A DNA stretch of 64,000 nucleotides from Pelolinea sp. (GCA_012797975.1 JAAZOD010000010.1:62001-126000); one strand, 5' to 3'; shown: positions 17,927-25,994, counted from the first letter of the stretch. Numbers and translations: made by a program. Notes: generated by a model not told the origin, from the sequence alone.

Positions 17927-19183
17927 TTATAACTCCGATAAGCGTGGATTAAGGATCTCCGAAAGACTTTCACCCAGCATACTGAACGCCAGGGTGACCA
18001 AACTGACCATGCCACCGGGGAAGGTGATCAACCACCAGGCACTGCGCAGATAATCTTGCCCACGTGCCAGATCGATGCCCCAATCCGGTGTATCTGGAGG
18101 GAGTCCCAACCCGATAAAACTCAAGCCCGCTTCAGTCAGAATCGCATCGGCAACATTTACAGAAAAAATAATCACAACCGATGGCAACACATTGGGAAAT
18201 ATATATTTGGTCAAAATGGTCATCATGTTTGTTCCAAGACTGCGAGCCGCTTCTACATACAACTCATTCTTCACGGTCAAGGTCTGACCACGAACCACGC
18301 GAAAATAGGTTGGCACATAAATTACAGCGATAGCCACAATAATATTTCCCATGCCAGCACCAAGCACAGAGGCGATGGCAATAGCCAGGATCAAACCCGG
18401 GAATGCATACAAACTATCCATGATCATCGTTAAAAAACGATCGATCTTGCCACCGATAAATCCACTGAAAAGGCCCAGTGGCACACCAATCACAAACGAG
18501 ATAAGCGCCGAACTGAGACCGACGATCAGTGCAATCCTGGTACCCCAAATGATACGACTGAGAATATCTTGTCCAAGCTGGTTGGTTCCCAAAATAAATG
18601 ATTCGGCTTTGCTGCTGCGAATTTCCTCCAGAAATTGGATGCCTGGATAATCTGCCAGAAGATCACCCAGTTCCGATTCGGCCACGATGAATCCATCAAT
18701 CTCTCCCGCTTGCAGAGCGTCCAGCCCTTGCTGGGCAGTTTCATATCGATATCCTCTAGGTTGATACATTAATCCAGCACCCTCTTGCTGGGATTGGGCA
18801 TTTAAAATATCCAGACTGTCGCGAAATGCTTGTGTCGCCTGGCTGCCCATAATGTATCCGATTTTGTTCGAGGCGCCCGCAATATCCTGAAACGAACCCA
18901 CGTTATCGGCAATATTGGTCAACAACATGAATCCCGGGGTTTTTTCACCAGGTTTCAATAATGACGGACCCACTTCTTCTCGCGGGTCATAGGGAGCAAA
19001 CCATTGCGGAAAGATGCCAACCAGGATAATAAATATCAAAAGAATGGCGCTGATCAGAACAAACCACCAATCGCCTTTATACCATTTCCTGGCCAGGAAC
19101 AGCCGTCTTACAAATCCCACTTTGTCCAGTTCAAGCTGCCATTCCGGTACCGAATCATTTTGCTTTTCTTTTTGACTATTCAT
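17927..19183 (-). CDS. Peptide ABC permease, OppC/DppC type, with a large SBP-like insert in the first extracellular loop
   Basis: A 418-residue protein, about 120 longer than typical OppC/DppC. TM1 (about residues 40-58) is followed by WFAPYDPREEVGPSLL, the usual lead-in to the GTDxLGRDxLSR motif. That motif (GTNQLGQDILSR) appears only at about residue 200. The roughly 115 residues between look like one lobe of a family 3 solute-binding protein: DIAGASNKIGYIMGS, then GLDALQAGEIDGFIVAESELGDLLADYPG-type text. The remaining five TM helices and the EAA loop (EAARSLGTNMMTILTKYIFPN) are normal. An AGGA seven bases before the ATG at 19183 supports that start. See the findings. Confidence 0.9.
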   Translation of the reverse strand: MNSQKEKQNDSVPEWQLELDKVGFVRRLFLARKWYKGDWWFVLISAILLIFIILVGIFPQWFAPYDPREEVGPSLLKPGEKTPGFMLLTNIADNVGSFQDIAGASNKIGYIMGSQATQAFRDSLDILNAQSQQEGAGLMYQPRGYRYETAQQGLDALQAGEIDGFIVAESELGDLLADYPGIQFLEEIRSSKAESFILGTNQLGQDILSRIIWGTRIALIVGLSSALISFVIGVPLGLFSGFIGGKIDRFLTMIMDSLYAFPGLILAIAIASVLGAGMGNIIVAIAVIYVPTYFRVVRGQTLTVKNELYVEAARSLGTNMMTILTKYIFPNVLPSVVIIFSVNVADAILTEAGLSFIGLGLPPDTPDWGIDLARGQDYLRSAWWLITFPGGMVSLVTLAFSMLGESLSEILNPRLSEL

Positions 19184-19211
19184 TTCCAAATCCTAATTTT
19201 CTATTTTGAAA

Positions 19212-20234
19212 TCAGTAACGAATTCTCGGATCCACGAGTGCATATAAAATATCCATCACCAATGAAATGATTGCCACAAAAAAAGCAAAAACACCAATGG
19301 TGGATTGAACGGCAGTGTAATCGCGAAGGGCGATCCGATCGACCAGATAGCGCCCCATTCCCGGCCATGAAAATGTCGTTTCGGTTAAAACTGCACCGGC
19401 AATCAATAATGCCATCTGCAAACCGATCATGGTTAATATGGGAATGAATGTGTTGCGTAAAGAATGCTTGTAAATCAACTGTGTTTCGGAAATGCCGCGT
19501 GCCCTACCAGCCGTAATAAAATCTGACTTGATCATCTCGATCATATTCACGCGGGTTAACCGGATGAAAACACCCGTGAGGGATAATCCTAAAGTGAGAG
19601 ATGGCAAGATCAAATGAAGCAAGGTTGACTTTAGCGCTGCCCAATTCTGAGACAGGATTGAATCAATGATATAAAAATTTGTTTTTGACTCAAAGGTTGT
19701 CAATAAAATCGGATCCATTCTTCCCGAAAGTGGCAATAGATTCAGACGTACTCCAAAAATTATTTGAAAAATAAGTCCTAAAAAGAATATTGGAATGGAA
19801 TAAATAAATATACTGAACAAACGGATCCCGTAATCGACCGGTTTTTTCCTATTTTTCGCTGAGAATGCACCCAAACCAATACCCAGCGCAACCGCGATAA
19901 GCATTGCGGGAATGCTAAGTTCCAATGTTGCCGGAAGTTTTTCCCCTAATTCCTCACGGATCGGTCTTTCGCCCCTGGTCAACGCATTTCCGAAATTGAA
20001 AGTGAGCATATCTTTTAAATAATTCCCATATTGAACAAGAATTGGGTCATTCAAACCAAGGCGTTCCCGGAGACGATCTGCCTGTTCTTCGCTAACCCGC
20101 GGTCCAAGCTGCGAACGAATTGGATCGCCCGGCAGCACTCGCATGATGAAAAAAACGAGTGTAATCATGATGAGGACCATGGGGATGGTCAAAAGGATGC
20201 GGGTGACCAGAAATTTTTTCAATGATGACGACAT
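19212..20234 (-). CDS. Peptide ABC permease, OppB/DppB type
   Basis: A 340-residue inner-membrane permease with six TM helices. The N-terminus (RILLTIPMVLIMITLVFFIMRVLPGDP) is typical of OppB/DppB. So are the loop segment SEEQADRLRERLGLNDPILVQYGNYL, the EAA motif GRARGISETQLIYKHSLRNTFIP and the PGMGRYL segment near the end. No unusual insert is seen here, in contrast to the partner permease. The start at 20234 has a GGAG sequence at suitable distance. A hairpin at 20304-20327 lies between this gene and the binding-protein gene. Confidence 0.94.
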   Translation of the reverse strand: MSSSLKKFLVTRILLTIPMVLIMITLVFFIMRVLPGDPIRSQLGPRVSEEQADRLRERLGLNDPILVQYGNYLKDMLTFNFGNALTRGERPIREELGEKLPATLELSIPAMLIAVALGIGLGAFSAKNRKKPVDYGIRLFSIFIYSIPIFFLGLIFQIIFGVRLNLLPLSGRMDPILLTTFESKTNFYIIDSILSQNWAALKSTLLHLILPSLTLGLSLTGVFIRLTRVNMIEMIKSDFITAGRARGISETQLIYKHSLRNTFIPILTMIGLQMALLIAGAVLTETTFSWPGMGRYLVDRIALRDYTAVQSTIGVFAFFVAIISLVMDILYALVDPRIRY

Positions 20235-20303
20235 TCTACTAACTCCGATTCAAGAAGACGTGAAACAGTTATTTCCTACCAGAATTTGAAAAGGGTAAAT
20301 TTT

Positions 20304-20327
20304 GGTGAGGGCATTTCTACCCTCACC
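20304..20327 (-). terminator. Intercistronic hairpin between binding-protein and permease genes
   Basis: A perfect 8-bp stem GGTGAGGG / CCCTCACC with an 8-nt loop, located 22 nt after the binding-protein stop codon. Such hairpins commonly stabilise the binding-protein mRNA or partly terminate transcription, so that the binding protein is made in excess. The following AAAATTT is a weak U-tract. Confidence 0.55.
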
Positions 20328-20348
20328 AATTCAATTCAGAGAGTATTT

Positions 20349-22019
20349 CTACTCAGCAGTATCCAGTACATAGGTGTGATTGAAAACCATGTACCGAAGC
20401 GAAGGTGCATCTACCTTCATTACCGTCAAACCTTCAATGCTCGAAAGACGTGTGGATTCAACCGGACCTAGAGTGCGCCAAGCGATGTCAATTTCGCCTT
20501 TTTCGACAGCATTGCCCAGGGTGGTGGGATCTGCGAAATACTTGATGATGACATTCTTGATCTTTGGAGCATCTTCTCCAGTGTAGTAAGGATTGGCTTC
20601 CAAAACGAGCTGTTCACCAGGTACATTCGACACCATCCGATAGGCGCCGATCCCATCTAATGTTTCCGGATAGGCATTGATCGCATCCATCGTGAACGTA
20701 TTGGGATTGACCGGAACAAATGGTGCAGTAGCCGCAAGTGCATTGAAGAAGCCGATCGGACTGTTCAGATGATAGACAACGGTTAAATCATCCGGTGCTT
20801 CGACGCTTTGTACATAAACCTGAACCAAGCCCGAAACCTGACCTTCCAACGCGTTCAAACGTTCCCATGAATATACATAATCTTGGGCAGTGAGAGGAGT
20901 TCCATCTGCGAACTTCAATCCTTCTTTGAGTGTGAAGGTATACGTTAATCCACCATCACTGATCACAGGGAAATCTGCTGCCGCACCAGGGACAAGTTCA
21001 GTCGTTCCGGGTGTATAGCTCATTAAAGCGGTTCCTGTGTTTTTAATGATTTCCCAGTCATGGGTTGCATAAGCATCATTGGCATCCAGACTGTTTACCT
21101 CATCCGTAGTTCCAATGATGATGGTATCAGGGCTGCCCGAAGCCGGGACAGCTTCATCGGTGAAGCTCAGAACGTTGTAATTGAACTCGAATGATCCACC
21201 GATCGCGACCCCTTCAATTCCTTTCCGGAACGTAATGAATTCAGGTTCCCAGAATAAAGGAATGGTCGGAACATCTTCGGCATACAATTCACCGATTTGT
21301 TGATACAAATCTTCACGATCTGCAGGATCGGTAGCGGTAGCAGCCGAAGTCAACAGTGCATCCATTTCAGGATTGCAGTAGTTCACACCATTATCAGGTG
21401 ACTGCAAGCAAGAAGCAAACGGGGTCAACCAGTTGTCAGGATCCGTGAAATCCGGGAACCAACCCAACATAAAGAAGGGCGCTTCACCGGCTACGAAACC
21501 ATCAACATATTCTGCCCAGTTTTCGGATTTTAAATTAACTACAATCATTCCGGTTTCTTCAAGCTGTTCCTTAATAACCTGCATTACATCAGCTGTCGTG
21601 GTTCCATAATGTTCTGGCGGATACCAGAGATCGAATACAAAGGGATTCTCTTCCGAATAACCGGCGTCTTGAAGCAACTGTTTAGAAAGCTCCAAATCCC
21701 GCGTGCCATATTTATCGAGAAATGGTTCCGTTGCATACGGATAGCTTGGGGGAACCATTCCATAGGCAGGTGTATTACGACCTTCAAATACACGATCAAC
21801 AATAACCTCCCGGTCGATCGCGGCTGCAATGGCCTGTCGTAATTCTTTCGTCCACAAAGGACCAGCTGAAGTCTCTGCGGTTGTTTCTTCCGAAGTTCCT
21901 TCAGTAGATGGCGCTGCTTCTGTGGGGGTTTCAGTAGTGGCTGCAGGAGCACATGCCACTGCAAGCAAAGCTACCAGTAAAAGCAGTGCCATCATTTTTA
22001 ATGTTTTTGGTACACTCAT
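20349..22019 (-). CDS. Circularly permuted family 5 peptide-binding lipoprotein
   Basis: A 556-residue lipoprotein (lipobox Cys at about residue 23; linker rich in Thr/Glu/Ala). Every block of the OppA/DppA fold (SBP family 5) is present, but in rotated order. ELRQAIAAAIDRE (59-71), WYPPEHYGTTTADVMQ, LGWFPDFTDPDNW and the closing FEFNYNVLSF (about 280) form the family's C-terminal half and come first. A short linker leads to IIIGTTDEVNSLDANDAY (300-317), then FTLKEG...FADGTPLTAQDY (362-381) and finally LRYMVFNH (540-547), which normally sits just before the ELRQA block. I chose the ATG at 22019 because GGAAGGAG precedes it. It is the first gene of the importer operon. Confidence 0.9.
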   Translation of the reverse strand: MSVPKTLKMMALLLLVALLAVACAPAATTETPTEAAPSTEGTSEETTAETSAGPLWTKELRQAIAAAIDREVIVDRVFEGRNTPAYGMVPPSYPYATEPFLDKYGTRDLELSKQLLQDAGYSEENPFVFDLWYPPEHYGTTTADVMQVIKEQLEETGMIVVNLKSENWAEYVDGFVAGEAPFFMLGWFPDFTDPDNWLTPFASCLQSPDNGVNYCNPEMDALLTSAATATDPADREDLYQQIGELYAEDVPTIPLFWEPEFITFRKGIEGVAIGGSFEFNYNVLSFTDEAVPASGSPDTIIIGTTDEVNSLDANDAYATHDWEIIKNTGTALMSYTPGTTELVPGAAADFPVISDGGLTYTFTLKEGLKFADGTPLTAQDYVYSWERLNALEGQVSGLVQVYVQSVEAPDDLTVVYHLNSPIGFFNALAATAPFVPVNPNTFTMDAINAYPETLDGIGAYRMVSNVPGEQLVLEANPYYTGEDAPKIKNVIIKYFADPTTLGNAVEKGEIDIAWRTLGPVESTRLSSIEGLTVMKVDAPSLRYMVFNHTYVLDTAE

Positions 22020-22236
22020 TCTTTCTCCTTCCTTTTTTTCATTCAATTTTGTTGGTCAACAGTTTCTATCAATACTTTGGCAAAACACCTCCTCTGTCAA
22101 AATTTAAACGTTAATTTTATCATATTTAATGATGACATTTATCCATTATGATTTCCTTTATTTATTATGCAATTGGACAGCAGACGGAATTTGGAATACG
22201 CCTACTGTTAAATTCACATTTCTTTCTCTTAAAACT
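22020..22236. other. Upstream region of the peptide-transport operon
   Basis: About 215 nt, AT-rich. A possible minus-strand promoter is TTGCAT with CATAAT about 16 nt downstream (near 22140-22175), but the match is weak. I see no riboswitch or dyad in it. Confidence 0.3.
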
Positions 22237-22267
22237 AGAAGGGTTTGAGTACTCCTCAAACCCTTCT
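22237..22267 (-). terminator. Terminator of the MFS gene
   Basis: A 13-bp perfect stem (AGAAGGGTTTGAG and complement; arms 22237-22249 and 22255-22267) with a 5-nt loop, beginning 3 nt after the stop codon of the minus-strand MFS gene. A modest T-rich tract (AGTTTTAAG) follows. Confidence 0.8.
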
Positions 22268-22270
22268 TCT

Positions 22271-23560
22271 CTATTCAGTGATAAGCGGTTCTGTTTCACC
22301 CTGCGCCGACTGCTCTGCTAACCGTTTCTTATACCCATTTTGCTTCTCCTCGAACTTCTTTCCGGCTTTAAAATGCAGCAGTAAAAATCCAGCCACATCC
22401 AGCAGGCCAATGCCACCGGCCACGAACCACAGAATGCGCGGATCGAAATTATCCATGATGAACCCCGCCCCCAATGGGCCGATGGAGACCGGTATGATCC
22501 ATGCCAGGGCATTGACCGCCATATAGCGGCCGCGCATATCTTCGGGTGCGAAATGCGCCACCAACGACTGCGCCACCGGTGCAATGATCATTTCTCCGAC
22601 GGTGATGATCACCATGGCTACCAGGAACATGCCGTACGAGTTAACGTAACCGTACATGCTGAACCCGATGACATACAAAATATTGCCCAAGGCCATGGTC
22701 AGCATCGGTTTCCAAGCGGAGACCAGTCGCGAGAAGAAGACCTGCAGCACCACCACCATGACGGCATTCAAACTGAGGATATAGCCCCATTGGGTGGTAT
22801 TGATCCCGCGATAATTGACCAGGAACACGGAAAGCGTGCTGTTCATATTGAAATACATCAAGGTCTCCAGAATACCCACCACCACAAAGGCGATAAACAA
22901 TTTATCCTTGAAGACCTTGCGGTAACCCCGGAAGGTTTCCTTCAGGCTTTCCTCTGGCTGGTGTTCCGCAACCTGCGGTTTTGATTCTGGTAGGAACAGC
23001 AGCACAAATCCTGCGGCCGCCAGACTAATGAAGAAGTCAATGATGAACAGCAGCGAGAAGGATTTTGCCGCCACCAAACCACCGATGGCAGGTCCAATGG
23101 TCACAGCCAGGTTAAAAACTATGCGCATTACACCATAGGCATCCGTGCGGATATTCTCCGGCACAAGGTCAGCGATCATGGCCTGCCTGGCCGGACCAGC
23201 AATATCTTCAAAAATACCGATCACGCCGATCACGATATAGAACAGAACGATATCCTTGATAAAGACCATGGCAAGTGCGCTGGTCGCACTGGCAATAAGT
23301 CCGAAGATGATGCTCTTCTTGCGGCCAAATTTATCGGTGATCGCTCCACCAAGTGTGTTGCCGAGCAGCCCCGACCCCAATCCCCAGACCAGAAACATGG
23401 TACCGACTTCCGTCATACCCACATTGAACTTCCGGGTCATATACAGAGTCAGAAATGGGAAGATCAGCGCTCCCCCCACGCTATCAATAAAAGATGCTGC
23501 AACCAGGATCCAAAAATTCCTGTTGAATTTTTGGTATGTATTGCGAATGTTTGTGAACAA
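22271..23560 (-). CDS. MFS transporter, DHA1-type drug exporter (paralogue of the 1176-2417 gene)
   Basis: A 429-residue 12-TM carrier with loop 2-3 motif GGAITDKFGRKKS and MRGRYMAVNALAW in the second half. Similarity to the protein at 1176-2417 is evident along the length (FPFLTLYMTRKFNVG versus FPFLTLYVTQKFGVS; ESLKETFRGY versus QSLKETFGGY). The start is a TTG at 23560 with AAGGAG seven bases upstream. About 170 nt upstream ends a small transcription unit with a leader peptide and a rho-independent terminator. I predict that unit attenuates expression of this gene, as is known for several drug exporters. Confidence 0.88.
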   Translation of the reverse strand: MFTNIRNTYQKFNRNFWILVAASFIDSVGGALIFPFLTLYMTRKFNVGMTEVGTMFLVWGLGSGLLGNTLGGAITDKFGRKKSIIFGLIASATSALAMVFIKDIVLFYIVIGVIGIFEDIAGPARQAMIADLVPENIRTDAYGVMRIVFNLAVTIGPAIGGLVAAKSFSLLFIIDFFISLAAAGFVLLFLPESKPQVAEHQPEESLKETFRGYRKVFKDKLFIAFVVVGILETLMYFNMNSTLSVFLVNYRGINTTQWGYILSLNAVMVVVLQVFFSRLVSAWKPMLTMALGNILYVIGFSMYGYVNSYGMFLVAMVIITVGEMIIAPVAQSLVAHFAPEDMRGRYMAVNALAWIIPVSIGPLGAGFIMDNFDPRILWFVAGGIGLLDVAGFLLLHFKAGKKFEEKQNGYKKRLAEQSAQGETEPLITE

Positions 23561-23732
23561 TGCTATTCTCCTTGTCTTATAAATCCAAAAATGCCCAGCC
23601 CTAATCGGCCATACTTTCCTGCAAATAATCTGTGCACATGATCCTTCCTTCCACCTCTCCTTCTGCTTGAAGCGAGCTCCAAATCAAGAGACATCAAAGA
23701 TAAGGCCCCATCCTGGTGGCGAAACGTGCAGG
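23561..23732. other. Leader stretch between attenuator and MFS start
   Basis: About 170 nt without a convincing gene. A minus-strand frame (23563-23748) exists but has no family features and overlaps the terminator. The region holds the ribosome-binding site for the TTG start at 23560. Confidence 0.4.
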
Positions 23733-23769
23733 GGAAAATAAAAACCACAGGATAGGATCACACCTGTGG
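23733..23769 (-). terminator. Attenuator-type terminator upstream of the MFS gene
   Basis: On the minus strand a 7-bp stem CCACAGG/CCTGTGG (arms 23763-23769 and 23745-23751) is followed by TTTTTATTTT. It lies 31 nt after the 19-codon leader frame and about 170 nt before the MFS start. The left arm plus adjacent bases (AGGTGTG) can alternatively pair with CACACCT inside the leader frame. Confidence 0.7.
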
Positions 23770-23800
23770 CTGTGTCATTTTTTATCGAAACGGGAATTTC

Positions 23801-23860
23801 TCAGGAATACAACACAGGAGGTGTGTCTTCAACATCGCGTTTAAGCTCATAGTCGCTCAT
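23801..23860 (-). CDS. Putative 19-residue leader peptide
   Basis: The frame ATG (23858-23860) to TGA (23801-23803) encodes MSDYELKRDVEDTPPVLYS. A GGAGG (23874-23878) lies upstream, with a long spacing of 13 nt. The nonamer around it (ACAGGAGGT) is perfectly complementary to ACCTCCTGT inside the frame, so the ribosome-binding site can be masked. The PPV motif could slow ribosomes. The frame sits between a strong promoter and a terminator, upstream of a drug-exporter gene. No database match is claimed. A non-coding RNA is the alternative. Confidence 0.5.
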   Translation of the reverse strand: MSDYELKRDVEDTPPVLYS

Positions 23861-23895
23861 AAATTGTTCTCAACCTCCTGTTTTAGTTTATACGT

Positions 23896-23930
23896 AACTA
23901 AATTCTAGCCAGAATTTAGTTGGCTGTCAA
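23896..23930 (-). promoter_or_regulatory. Strong promoter with overlapping palindromic operator
   Basis: On the minus strand TTGACA (23925-23930) and TAGAAT (23902-23907) are separated by exactly 17 nt. A perfect inverted repeat with 11-bp arms (AACTAAATTCT at 23896-23906, AGAATTTAGTT at 23911-23921) and a 4-nt spacer covers the -10 box and much of the spacer. This is the position expected for a repressor that blocks RNA polymerase. Confidence 0.75.
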
Positions 23931-24059
23931 GTAACCTGTTCCTCTCCACGGTGAAAATTGGACAGTTGTACAAGCAATCAGGCCCGGATATTGAAAAAAA
24001 AGAGAATTTAGTGATATGCTTGAGCAACTTAATTTTCTCTTTCCCAGAAAGACGATATC

Positions 24060-25271
24060 ATGCTCAAGATCGACACCGTAAAAACCCGCAACGCCATTAA
24101 GACGCACCCTCTCTGGCAAACCGCAATCCTGGCCTCAACGCACCTGCTGAACGATTTCTATACAAACTTCCTTTCACCCGTTCTGCCGATCTTGATCACC
24201 AACTTTGGATTGACCAAATTCGAGGCAGGCACATTGAATGCTTTCTTGCAATGGCCTTCCGTCATCCAACCTTTCGTCGGACGATGGGCCGATAAGACCA
24301 ATCTGCAAAAATATATCTTCATCCTGCCGTTGATAACCGGTATATTCATCAGTCTGATCGGCGTGGCACCCAACACCACGCTCATCGCCATCATGCTGTT
24401 CATTGGGGGGTTAAGCTCTGCCACCTTTCATGCCGTTGCCTCACCGGTAGCCGGAAAAGTATCCGGAAAGCATACCGGCAAGGGACTGAGCTTGTGGATG
24501 GTCGGCGGAGAAGTGGGCTGGATGTTGAGCCCCATTCTGATCATTGCATTTATCAATACTTTCTCGTTCAAGAAAATCCCCTACCTGATCATCCCCACCG
24601 CCCTCATCACTGCGTTGCTCTATTTCCGTTTGAAGAAGATCGACGGCGTCCGCAACCACGTCAAGATCACCAACGGCTCAGCGAGCGCATCACTGAAAGC
24701 CACGCTTCCCATTCTGGTCCCCATGATCGCCCTCGCCATCACCCGATCCATGATCCAATCCACCACCAGCGTTTACGTGCCCACCTATCTGACTGAAATG
24801 GGAGCGAATCTATGGCTGGCCGGCGCCACCCTTTCCCTGACGACCGGCGGCGGAGTGTTGGGAGCGATCGCGGGTGGCATTTATAAAGACAAAGTGGGAG
24901 GGAAACCCGTTCTATTCGCATCCATGGTCGGTTCTGTGATCTTCTTCTTTCTATTCCTCTATTCGACGCAGTTCCTGCAGATCGCAGCATTATTTTTTAC
25001 GGGTTTCTTTTCCGGGTTGTATTTGCCCGTGGCTCTGGCCATGGTTCAGGAATATTCTCCCGAAAATCGTTCTTTTGCGACCGGTATCTACCAGGCCTTC
25101 TTATTCACCATTGGGTCCGTGGCCAGCATGACCATCGGTTATCTGTATGACCGGCTGGGCGCCCAGCCAACCTTCACCATTTGTGGAATTGTGGGATTGA
25201 TCGGGGTCATCTTCGTCCTGTTCATTCCCGGCAAAAAGAAACCGGAAGCCAAAGCGATGCAGGAGGCATAA
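24060..25271 (+). CDS. MFS transporter, Fsr (fosmidomycin-resistance) family
   Basis: A 403-residue 12-TM carrier. ASTHLLNDFYTNFLSPVLPIL in the first helix, FVGRWADK after helix 2 and the ATFHAVASPVAGKVSG segment match the Fsr family, whose Escherichia coli member exports fosmidomycin. A possible promoter is TTGTAC-17 nt-TATTGA (23966-23994). The ribosome-binding site before the ATG at 24060 is weak (AGAAAGACG). The gene is divergent from the leader/MFS unit and directly followed (0 nt) by an AlaX-type gene, so the two are cotranscribed. Confidence 0.87.
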   Translation: MLKIDTVKTRNAIKTHPLWQTAILASTHLLNDFYTNFLSPVLPILITNFGLTKFEAGTLNAFLQWPSVIQPFVGRWADKTNLQKYIFILPLITGIFISLIGVAPNTTLIAIMLFIGGLSSATFHAVASPVAGKVSGKHTGKGLSLWMVGGEVGWMLSPILIIAFINTFSFKKIPYLIIPTALITALLYFRLKKIDGVRNHVKITNGSASASLKATLPILVPMIALAITRSMIQSTTSVYVPTYLTEMGANLWLAGATLSLTTGGGVLGAIAGGIYKDKVGGKPVLFASMVGSVIFFFLFLYSTQFLQIAALFFTGFFSGLYLPVALAMVQEYSPENRSFATGIYQAFLFTIGSVASMTIGYLYDRLGAQPTFTICGIVGLIGVIFVLFIPGKKKPEAKAMQEA

Positions 25272-25994
25272 ATGACCAAACTGTTGTATCAACTGGATAG
25301 TTACCAAAAGGAATTCGATGCCGAGGTCATTCAACGAAATGACGAACTGCATGCCGTCCAACTGGACAAAACCTGTTTTTACCCGGGTGGGGGCGGCCAG
25401 CCCTGGGACACCGGCAAACTGCTGTGCAACGACGCTGAGCTGGGCTTCACCCGCGCGCGCATGGCCAATGGTGAACACTGGCATTGCCTGACTGCCGAAC
25501 AGCCGCTGCCCGAAACCGGCAGCAGCGTACATGGCATGATCGATTGGGAGAACCGCTACCGCTTAATGCGCACCCACACCGCCATGCATATCCTGTGCGG
25601 GGTCATTTTTCGAGATTATGGAGCGCTGGTCACCGGCGGGGATATGCAGCCGTTGGAAGCGCGCATGGATTTCGAATTTGAGTCCATGACCAAAGAGCTG
25701 GTGGCGGTGATCGAAGAAGCGGTGAATCGAGAAGTGCAGCTCGGGCATCCCATTCAGGTCAAGATCCTGCCGCGCGCCGAAGCTTTCCAGATCCCCGACC
25801 TGATCCGCACCAAGATCAACCTGCTCCCGGAGCATATCAGCGAGATCAGAACGGTGCAGATCGTAGGGTTGGACCTGCAGGCGGACGGAGGAACCCATGT
25901 TGCCAACACGCATGAAGTGGGAAAAATCCGCATCGTCGATTACAAGAGCAAGGGCAAGATCAACAAACGCGTCTATGTGAAGATCGAAGACTAA
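25272..25994 (+). CDS. AlaX-type alanyl-tRNA editing protein
   Basis: A 240-residue free-standing editing domain related to the second half of AlaRS. FYPGGGGQPWDTG (36-48) is the glycine-rich substrate motif. THTAMHIL supplies the first two zinc ligands, His102 and His106. ADGGTHVANT supplies His209. The usual Cys four residues before that His is Asp (Asp205). The family hydrolyses Ser or Gly wrongly attached to tRNA-Ala. The start codon follows the Fsr stop codon without a gap, and an AGGAGG within the end of that gene serves as ribosome-binding site. The functional link with a drug exporter is unclear. Confidence 0.9.
   Translation: MTKLLYQLDSYQKEFDAEVIQRNDELHAVQLDKTCFYPGGGGQPWDTGKLLCNDAELGFTRARMANGEHWHCLTAEQPLPETGSSVHGMIDWENRYRLMRTHTAMHILCGVIFRDYGALVTGGDMQPLEARMDFEFESMTKELVAVIEEAVNREVQLGHPIQVKILPRAEAFQIPDLIRTKINLLPEHISEIRTVQIVGLDLQADGGTHVANTHEVGKIRIVDYKSKGKINKRVYVKIED

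Noticed and set aside
23563-23748. Minus-strand frame of 61 codons between attenuator and MFS gene
   Set aside because: It overlaps the terminator stem, and its composition looks random.
23561-24059. Remnant of an insertion sequence or phage in the 500-nt gap
   Set aside because: The palindrome and repeats there are explained by promoter, operator and terminator; no terminal repeats or target duplications are seen.
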